From contig OX579636.1 in NCBI GenBank assembly GCA_951230915.1, forward strand, positions 5,471,001 to 5,535,000: 64,000 nt of DNA, in the 5' to 3' direction. Positions 56,684 through 64,000 of this stretch are shown here, one piece after another. The notes under the pieces are model-generated. The model saw only the letters and a list, made by a program, of their open reading frames with translations. It searched no databases and was not told the DNA's origin. Position numbers and translations under genes: made by a program. Each line of letters starts with the position of its first letter. Position 1 is the stretch's first letter. The stretch comes from Antitrichia curtipendula. Its lineage: Eukaryota > Streptophyta > Bryopsida > Hypnales > Leucodontaceae.

Positions 56684-57585
56684 GAGTTGAGAGTCTACTA
56701 CATGAAAGTGTATGCTTTTAACTTCACACAATCTTCACACAAAAACAAATAGAAAATAATGACTCTAGCTTACAACACTTGCTTGTACTTAAGCTATGGA
56801 AGCTTGAACACTCAAGCTTTGGATGTCACGTCAAAGAGTAAAGTGATGTCAGAATCCTAAATAACATTGAAAGCTGTTTTAGAAAATAGGTTGTTGAACA
56901 TGCCGTCAGTATTTAAGATATGAATCGTGGGAATTCCTAAATGGCTCTGACACTTTGCTTTCATTGATTCCTACATAATAATACAAGAATGTATTTGAAA
57001 TGCCTTTTATGCGCCGGCATCTCAAGTTCATAAATATAAATGAATCGTGACAACGCCGCTTATTGGCATTCATGTATTTTCTAGAATATGGTGATGAAAA
57101 AAACGTGGGCGACGGTTGCACAACCTTCTCCACCTACACCATCAATGACCAACATTAAATTTTCATAATGCTCATATCTTGCATCATTGGTAGTGCCGTC
57201 AGTATTAAAAGTAAGAATCGTGGGAATCCCTAAATGGCTCTAACACCTTGCTTTTACTAACTCATGCAAAAAAATAAGGGAATGTATTTGAAAGGCCTTT
57301 CATGCGCCAGCATCTCAGGTTCATAAACATGAATGAACCCTGACAACGTCGCCTATTGGCATTTTTTTCATTTCTAAAATCTAGTTATAGAGAAGACGTG
57401 TATGGTGGCTGCAGAAATGTCTCCATCTACACCATCAATGACCAACCCTAAACTTTCTATTCTATTTATGTCTTGTATTATTGATATTGGCATCCCTTCA
57501 TATACTCAAAGAAGGTGTGTTTCCCTCATTCCATACGTTGGATTGTTTATTCCCCCTTGTAGTACTTCATACATGCATTACAACC
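56684..57585. promoter_or_regulatory. Divergent promoter region, outer element
   Basis: Contains a direct duplication of ~293 bp: GCCGTCAGTATT...GAATCGTGGGAAT...CCTAAATGGCTCT...CACCATCAATGACCAAC at 56902-57190 and again at 57195-57480, ~80 percent alike by eye. Duplicated promoter modules between two divergent genes could supply each direction with its own control unit (inference). Confidence 0.55.
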
Positions 57586-60500
57586 ATGGCTTGTATCAGA
57601 GTTGATGGTCACAAGGTTCCACTTGTTTTTCCAGTAGATGAAGGAGGTAGGGCTAGAGTCTTGAATCACCTCCTTCATGTTCGTTTTAAATTTGTAGAGT
57701 CATCTATCTATGTAGAAGAAGAGAGGAGGTCCAAATCCGGTGAGTTGCAACAATCCATTTCCATTGTCAAGTCCGTTGAAGAAGAAGGTCATTGCTGGTA
57801 CCTTCCTGTAGGAAATTACAGAGCCTATGGACTTCCTTTGTCCATGCTAGGTGCCTCCACCGAGATTATTTGTCGTCAGTCAAATAATTCTACAGTGGAT
57901 ATGCCATACATAGTTCACACAGTTTCATCTAGCCCACCTCGCAAAGTGTTTACGGTGCTACCAAGTACTGGCATTCTTCAGAAAGTGAAAGTCGAGAAGC
58001 TAGATCCAATCATAGAGTTGTCTAGTGAATCGGAAGGAGAGTCCCCTGATTTGACACTTGTAAAACAACAATGCACAGTTGCATCCAAATCAAATGAGAT
58101 CTCAGTGGATAACCTATTACTTTTGAAAACTCCATGTAATAGTCTTGCGCAATCGTCACTTCTACGTCCACCTTTGCATCCTACTCCAGGCAACCGCATA
58201 AGCATTATGGAGTGTTTGAAGAGACTAGCTACTGTTCAACGTTCTCGAAATGAGTTGTCAACAATGGATTTAAACGTCATCAAGCACCATCCTGTACAGT
58301 ATTTGCCTGCTATTTTCAATGGAGATGTTGTCTTTGAGTTGCCTCTGTGTCAATCTTCTTTAGCTTCATCAGCCGCGTGCAATTTGGAGGGAATGGACAA
58401 GCGATACGACAGACACCCGTGGTGCAAGGTAGTGACTACTAACATATACAATACTGACAACTTGAAGTTTCGTAAATCATACTGCACTAGTCACCTCACT
58501 TGTGAAAATTCGCACTGTGATTACTTGAAGAGAGGTAGTACAAAAAACGAAACAGAGTGGACAGGGTATACAATGTTCCCTTTTGTCGTAGGAAATAGTC
58601 CCCCCAAAGATTCTACTCTAGTTTGCAAAATCTGCAAAGTCACACCTAGGTGTCTTAGTACATGTGAGGCTAGAATTTACTACTGCTACAGCGAGAATCC
58701 AAAAATGAGTAGAGCAGCTATTCACTTTGGAGATCACAATCATCTAGTGGCAAAGGGCATGTATAGAAATTCAACAGAAAAAATTTGTGATCTCATCGCA
58801 GAGCAAGTGGCAAAAACACCAACGGCCACTAATTCCGCCATTGCTCTATCTGCTAGCAAAGACTTTCTAACTGATTATTTGTTTCATGACGGAGAGGGAG
58901 AGAAACAAATGTTGAGGGGTGAAGAACTAGAGGAGGTAATGGATCGTTTCCAGTATCTGAGTAGTCCAAACATCCGAAATGTAATCTCTTCATTTCGCTC
59001 AAGCAACCGAGGGGGGGTTATTGACAACATAATGACCATGAAGAAGGAGTCAAAGTTTGAATTTATACACGAGAGCGTCTTTCCAGGCCAAGGCAAAGAA
59101 AAGGTGTACGTCTTCAAGATGCTCACGGAAGGACCTGGTAGTGGAGTGAACCTCGTGCAACGCATGCAACCCGGAGGTGATCTTGAAAATGCATGGATGA
59201 TGTTTGACCATGTCAAGCGTGTGAAGGAGTGGACCACAATGGCTTGCCACGTGTATGATTTGGAGTACAAGAAGGTCATGACTATTTCAACATGTGATAT
59301 GCAATCTGAAGATACAGAGATCCAGGTGTTGTTTTGGAGGTGCTTGAATGATGTGATGTCACGGAACGGTGTAGATCACCCAAACTTTAAGGGGTTCATG
59401 GCAGATAGCGCTATGGCCAATTGGAATGCAGTGCGAATTATCTACGGCAGCAGCTCACCGAATGAAAAGATGGAGAATCGTGAGAGGACATGTTTGTTGC
59501 ATTGGACTACTTCTTTTCATAAGCACACACAAAAGCACATCAAAGATGTATTTCAGCATCAACACAACAAAATGTGCAAACAATACAAAGATTCTGAGAC
59601 TATGGAGTAGGCTGAGACCCGTTACCTTGCGATTCGGTTGTGGTGGTTATCATCAGGGGCTGCAAGTGAAGAAGCATTTCATCACTTGGACCACTGGTTG
59701 GCATTTTGGCATTTTCGCTACCGCCAGTGGGGCGGTTTCATGCAAATGGTAAGTGGTCTTTAAATTAGGACATGTATATTATTTTTAAACATTGATAAAT
59801 GTGTTGAGTGAAATTAAAGAATTGAAGTTAGGATTCCATGTATCCATTTTATAAACCACATTTAGAGTTATCAGAAATCAGAACTTTTGTCAATGTTTTT
59901 TTTAAATTGCAAGGAATCGGTAGAAGGTACCTGAAAGAGGAGGTGAAGCTGGAACCACTCAGGCATTAGTCGGATCTGACTAGTGTTTTTGTGGTACTAG
60001 CTTGACCTTCTATTTTTGAGAGGTTGAAGTAAATGATTAAAAAAAATCGGAATGGAATTGTTTAGTTATATGTAATAGAAAGGAGGGAATTTTTAGCAGT
60101 GAATGTTTATTTGGAGACATAGTAATTTTAAATTATGTTTTGGGGAATATCTTTCATTTTTTTGAAGTTGTCTTAACCTCTAACATTTATGAATGTTGAA
60201 AAATAGTTTTCGGTTTGAAGGAACATATTTCACATGGTAACTAATGTATCATTTTGTTGGATTTTGTAGGGATTGAGTTTGGAGAAGATGGCCGACATGC
60301 CTTCGTGCAATTTGTCAGAAACTATTCACAACAAGTGGCTTCAAATGTCTGGGAATCGGGGAAATAATTTGTTTGACGCCACTTGCGATGATAGCATCCG
60401 GGCATGGATGCAAATGACTAATTATCGTGCATATTTGAGAGGTCATGCATGTGGATCTGGCCCATCAAAAGGTGAATTGAGATTGAGAGCAGCTAGACGA

Positions 60501-61658
60501 AACGGAGATCCAAAGAAAATTGCAGAAGCGTTGAATACACTTTCTGGATCAGAAGGTGTTGGAACTCGAGTACCGCATTTGGAAGGAGAGGAGATTTTTG
60601 GAAGCACTAAGAGGAAATTGGACGTGCCCATTGGTGATGCAGGAGACTCACATCGACCTTAGAAGGTGAATTTTTCGCAACCACGTGTTCGAACAAGGTC
60701 AAAGTCGACTTCTCTAGAGTCTTCTGAGGGAAAAAGTAGAGAAATTGCAACAAACAATTTTCACCATGTCCCTATTGCATTTGAAAGTGATTGTAACACG
60801 TCAAAGTGGCACATTGCACGAATTAGCCACAAATCAAAAGCAAAATGTCAAGCTCAGCAACGGGGTTCAAACATGAAGTGTACGGCAAAAATATCAAAGG
60901 GACAGAAGGAAACTCCAGCTCCCACCTATCACGGAAGAAAAGAAAATTACGGAAGTAAACGTGAGGTTGTGGTGGATTTTTGGTTCTGCTGGGATGACAT
61001 TGAACGATGTGTGAAAGGCACAAGGCGGAAGTGGGTCATTGATTGGCCAGAGGTGCCTGAGATTTGGCCTGTTTTGACTGGGACTCATCTTAATAGGGAT
61101 GAAACTTTGCTACTACAGCATGCGGGCTTTCGTCTTCAAGAAAGTCCTACATTATCACCGCGTCGACTTTTCAGCATGTCAAAAGTATTCAAAAACGTTC
61201 TCTATGATCAACCACCGCCACCAAATCCGACTCAATATCCAACGGTTCGGAACAATCGAAACATACGTCGAATCGCAAATGCCCCAACACCATAACAGAG
61301 GAACAAGTGGGAGAGCGCAAGCAATGTTAGAGGACAAATTGTAGGAGTGACATTGCTTCCCTTTCCAGGCCTAAGTGCAATAGTGTCGCTGGAGACAGGG
61401 GCAGACACTAACAAAAATGTGTATCGAATTACAGTGGGTATGTATCCCACATGCACATGTCCGGACTTCGTTAACATGGTTGTCTCCGCAATCGGAGGTC
61501 GCCAGCAATACGTAAATTGCAAGCACTTGTATTATTTGCTTAGGTACTTTTGCAAGATGGATGTCCATGATGATGTATTCATTCATGCACCAAGTTACAA
61601 CTTCAATGAATTGAAGTTACTTCTAGTTCGAGCAGGGATCATTACAGTCTTGGAATAG
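57586..61658 (+). pseudogene. SWIM-finger Mutator-like transposase (copy C)
   Basis: Exon 1 is 57586-59748 (donor ATG/GTAAGT) and exon 2 is 60270-61658. Together they are 3552 nt, exactly 1184 codons. Start MACIRVDGHKVP is preceded by CAACC. Domains: an N-terminal unknown region; a zinc domain CTSHLTCENSHCDYLKR...CKICKV...RIYYCY...HFGDHNH of WRKY-GCM1/FLYWCH style; the MULE core with MMFDHVKRVKEWTTMACHVYD (first Asp), GFMADSAMANWNAVRIIYG (second Asp intact, unlike copy A) and CLLHW; and a C-terminal SWIM finger CTCPDF...YVNCKHLYYL. Only three in-frame stops break it: TAG 59608-59610, TAG 60660-60662 and TAA 61293-61295 (Gln in copy A). A diverged AGTCGGATC hairpin sits in the intron. This is the better preserved of the two transposases. 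Confidence 0.85.
59930..60035. repeat. Foldback hairpin, AGTCGGATC family, copy 4 (decayed)
   Basis: GAGGAGGTGAAGCTGGAACCAC...CATTAGTCGGATCTGACTAG...GTGGTACTAGCTTGACCTTC has the same core and the same GGTGAAGCT arm as the other copies, but mismatched arms. It lies in the intron of the copy-C transposase gene. Confidence 0.7.
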
Positions 61659-61970
61659 AGGAATGAACATTTTGTTGGATACTTTATTTATAATGTATTA
61701 ATTTACATTTATTTACAATTGGAATGAAATTGAAGAACATTTTTGTCTTCTTTTTTTCATTTATCTTCTAATTCTGATTTTATCTTTGTCATTTTTTTTA
61801 ATTTTTTTGGTAAGCCAAATTTTGTTTCCATCTTTTTTGTTGTTTATTTAATTTTCTTATATTATATTTTTCCTTCTTTTTTCTTTATTTCTATTTCAAA
61901 TTTTGACCATTTTTTGACCATTGACATTGGAAAATGAAAATTGGAAGACCTGAAAAAAATTAATCTAAAT

Positions 61971-62224
61971 CCACGGTTATAGGATTAGCGGTCATAGGTA
62001 CCTATAACTTACTAAATATAGCATTTTTTTGGTTAAATTAAATTTTTTTCATTTGAAAATTTTTTAGGGGGATTTTTAATTCTTTTTAAGTTTTTGAGGC
62101 TCACAAGCTCACAAGCTCCACGCTCGCAGCTCACAAGCTCCACGCTCGCAGCTCACAAGCTCCACGCTTGCAGCTCACAAGCTCGTTGCTCTAGGCTCGC
62201 ATGCTAGCGTCATTGGTGTTGAAA
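61971..62224 (-). mobile_element. Right terminal region of outer MULE-like element
   Basis: Read inward on the minus strand: GCTAGCATGCGAGC (62208-62195), then ~4 tandem units of about 22 bp built on GAGCTTGTGAGC/GCGTGGAGC (62185-62095), AT-rich DNA, ACCTATGACCG (62000-61989) and CCGTGGATT (~61977-61969). This mirrors the left end at 7118-7209. It begins ~310 bp past the transposase stop. Confidence 0.6.
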
Positions 62225-62233
62225 CATGTGATG
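62225..62233 (+). repeat. Candidate right target-site duplication CATGTGATG
   Basis: Exact copy of 7109-7117, in the same orientation, outside the inverted terminal motif. Confidence 0.45.
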
Positions 62234-62414
62234 GATGTATAAAAGAAATTTATACAACAACAATTTCAGTGACACTTATAGATGAATTGTTGAAATGAGA
62301 AATGTAATGTTGGTTATAAATGAACATGTACACTATGGAATAGAAAGAAATATCAAGAATTGCAACAAAAATATTTTTTTTTTTATTGCATATTTAGAAG
62401 TCCATACAATTTTT

Positions 62415-63260
62415 TTACTCTTGTACATGATCCTTTCCTGCCCTCTGACTACGAATGACATTTGCAAATAAAGTAGCTACACGCTCCTGAGAAGCTTGTG
62501 TTGCCTGCAGAACATCCAATTCGAACTTCTTGTTGTCTCTTTGAAGCTGAATCGCAGTCTCCATCTTCATTTGCTCAATACGAGCTAATGATTCGGTGAA
62601 GCGATCCAATGCACTTGCCATCTCAGTGTTGAGCTTCCGACGTTTTACAGGTGCTCCTCGAACTCCTGGTAAATTATCGGCACGAATTGCTGCATTGTTG
62701 ACGTCAACGTCCTTTTGGGTAGGCTCAGTGCCCATGACAGGTGCCCCTTGATCATTTGCGCCAGGAACGCCATTGGCCTTTGCCGTCTCACTCAACATAG
62801 CATCCATGGCATTATACCATGTCCACCTAGCAAGCCCAGAGTTGTTCCCAGAGACGTTGTACATCTTCTTGTGACAGTAGTAATGTTGTCGTATTTTGGT
62901 CCACTTGTCCTTCAGATGCACCCCTTGACGACTTGCCTCCAACGGAAACTAAGCAACCAAACGGGTACGCATTGTAGCCCAATCTTTGGCCCGGAAAGAC
63001 TGCCGCCCCAACTCCACAATGTACTCCCTCAACATGTCCAACAAGTATTGTGTCTCGGCATTACCCCATTCACCATGTGTGGAAATTGGAGCACTCGTGG
63101 GTAATGCCGAGGATGGAGTGGCGGTAGCGTTTGGCAGCAACTCTGTTGGAGTGTTTATAGATTCCTCAGAATTGTCCCCTTCAAACTCCCTCTCTGACAA
63201 ATATTCCTCACTTTCCTCATTCTCAAGTATCATGATTGCGAAGAAGCCCGAGTTGGTCAT
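62415..63260 (-). pseudogene. Myb/SANT-like DNA-binding protein (one in-frame stop)
   Basis: Frame from ATG 63260 (MTNSGFFAIMILE) to 62415, broken by TAG ~62949-62951. An acidic N-terminus is followed by a Myb/SANT-like trihelix domain: EWGNAETQYLLDMLREYIVE, SFRAKDWATMRTRLVA-(stop)-FPLEASRQGVHLKDKWTKIR, then YCHKKMYNVSGNNSGLARWT. A basic patch (PVKRRK) and a C-terminal coiled region rich in Gln/Glu/Leu follow. The stop lies where family members usually have Gln. Such proteins act as transcription factors or as the second protein of PIF/Harbinger transposons. A Harbinger transposase is present but 56 kb away at 5050, so partnership cannot be claimed. Just outside the outer MULE-like element. 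Confidence 0.72.
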
Positions 63261-63374
63261 CCAAATCTTTGGAGAAAGAGTTCAAAAAAAAATTCAAAAC
63301 TAATACTAAACTACACTCTTAAGCTACCCTAACCCTCGGTGCTCTCCGTGAAGACTCGCAGTCTCTAGAGTCCC

Positions 63375-63500
63375 TGGAGTGAAGCCTCGCAGTCGCTGGA
63401 GTCCCTGGAGAGAAGCCCTTGCAGTCCCTAGAGTCCCTAGAGAGAAGCCCTTGCAGTCCCTGGAGTCCCTGGAGAGAAGCCCTCACAGTCCTTGGAGTGA
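63375..63500 (+). repeat. ~32-bp tandem repeat (GTCCCTGGAGAGAAGCCCTT)
   Basis: GAAGCC recurs at 63381, 63412, 63444 and 63476 (31-32 bp period) within units of GCAGTCCCTGGAGTCCCTGG plus AGAGAAGCCCTT. It lies ~115 bp upstream of the Myb/SANT-like ATG, so it may be part of its promoter or 5' leader. The minus-strand ORF over it (63319-63711) starts with a basic, plausible segment but ends in repeat-driven sequence. Confidence 0.65.
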
Positions 63501-64000
63501 GTCTCCGGCGTCCCTGCTTTGTAGTCGCAAACTTACCAGGGGGTGAACCTCGCACGTGAACAGTGCTGGACTTCTTTACCTTCGTCTCTTCGCTTCGCCT
63601 TGGCTGATGCCGGCTCTGATTTTCTGGGAGCTTTGAGTGGAGCCGGTTGCTACGGCATCTCCGAACGAGTTTCATCCACTTCGTTGGCTCCAGACGGCTT
63701 CGAAGCCGCATGTGCGAGAGACTAGTGTCCTGTTGAGGAATCTTGGGTCCGCACCTGAATTACCTTCGAGGCTCATGCAATCTCTGTTTTGAAGCGCCGG
63801 GAGAACAATGGACATGTCAAGACCTGTGCAGATGATGCGTTAATGATCGATTGAGGAATCAAGTGTTGTCGGAGTGGTGGGGATGTCGAGCGTTGATGTA
63901 GAAGTTCGTTGACACAGTCCAACTGTCTGCTGCTGAGGACAATGGAGGTCGTTCGATTCTCATGTTTTGAGCTTGCCACACGTCGTCATGACGATGATTT
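63501..64000. other. Window end, no gene recognised
   Basis: GC content is higher than the surroundings. A plus-strand ORF (63543-63725) and minus-strand ORFs overlap without recognisable motifs. Possible 5' exon or leader of the Myb/SANT-like gene. Confidence 0.3.

Noticed and set aside
5437..62951. Possible alternative genetic code with TAG/TAA read as Gln
   Set aside because: Several stops fall at Gln positions, but others are TGA at Arg or Trp, and TAG ends genes at expected places (for example 6361, 26977, 30984, 51989). C-to-T decay explains the pattern without a code change.
1..64000. tRNA, rRNA or organelle genes
   Set aside because: None recognised by eye on either strand. A covariance-model scan would be needed to exclude degenerate tRNAs.

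Overview
This is nuclear DNA of a eukaryote, most likely a streptophyte (plant-lineage) genome. Coding pieces are split by GT...AG introns with A/T-rich bodies. Plant-type telomere repeats (CCCTAAA) occur at about 33.0 and 41.4 kb, and nearly every recognisable gene is a transposon gene of a type common in plants. I lean towards a repeat-rich charophyte alga or early land plant, but nothing here proves the species. I see no rRNA, tRNA, CRISPR array or ordinary housekeeping gene.

Layout. 0-7 kb: an unknown decayed coding remnant, a piggyBac transposase pseudogene, a 102-bp hairpin and a PIF/Harbinger transposase with one stop codon. 7.1-62.2 kb: what I interpret as one large Mutator-like (MULE) element. 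Matching inward-facing ends (GCTAGCATGCGAGC, with ACCTATGACCG further in) lie at 7.13 and 62.2 kb, and a possible 9-bp target duplication CATGTGATG sits just outside each. Its own genes are a ParB-like/DNA-methyltransferase fusion gene (7.7-12.2 kb, minus), a small basic protein gene (56.3-56.7 kb, minus) and a SWIM zinc-finger MULE transposase gene (57.6-61.7 kb, plus). A second, diverged, more GC-rich element of the same design lies inside it in the opposite orientation: end motif 13.9 kb, transposase 14.9-18.6 kb (minus), basic protein 19.5 kb (plus), methyltransferase 22.7-27.0 kb (plus).

Other nested insertions. 27.3-31 kb: a 5'-truncated Ty3/gypsy retroelement (integrase plus an extra 3' ORF). 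32.4-40.3 kb: a hAT element with transposase and a convergent protein-kinase-like gene, bounded by GGACGG/CCGTCC arrays. 42.7-54.4 kb: a related unit carrying a RING-finger/coiled-coil gene, itself split by a 6.05-kb CACTA element (45758-51807) with a 3-bp target duplication; removing the insertion rejoins the reading frame exactly. 62.4-63.3 kb: a Myb/SANT-like gene, possibly of Harbinger type.

How it fits together. The repeated unit transposase + small basic protein + ParB-methyltransferase, seen twice with the same gene order and the same ~0.9-kb divergent promoter spacing, is the most notable finding. A family of ~100-bp hairpins (10.0, 13.2, 13.7, 59.9 kb) occurs only in the outer element. 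Almost all premature stops in the decayed ORFs can be explained by C-to-T (or G-to-A) changes at Gln, Arg or Trp codons, as expected for methylated, silenced transposon DNA.
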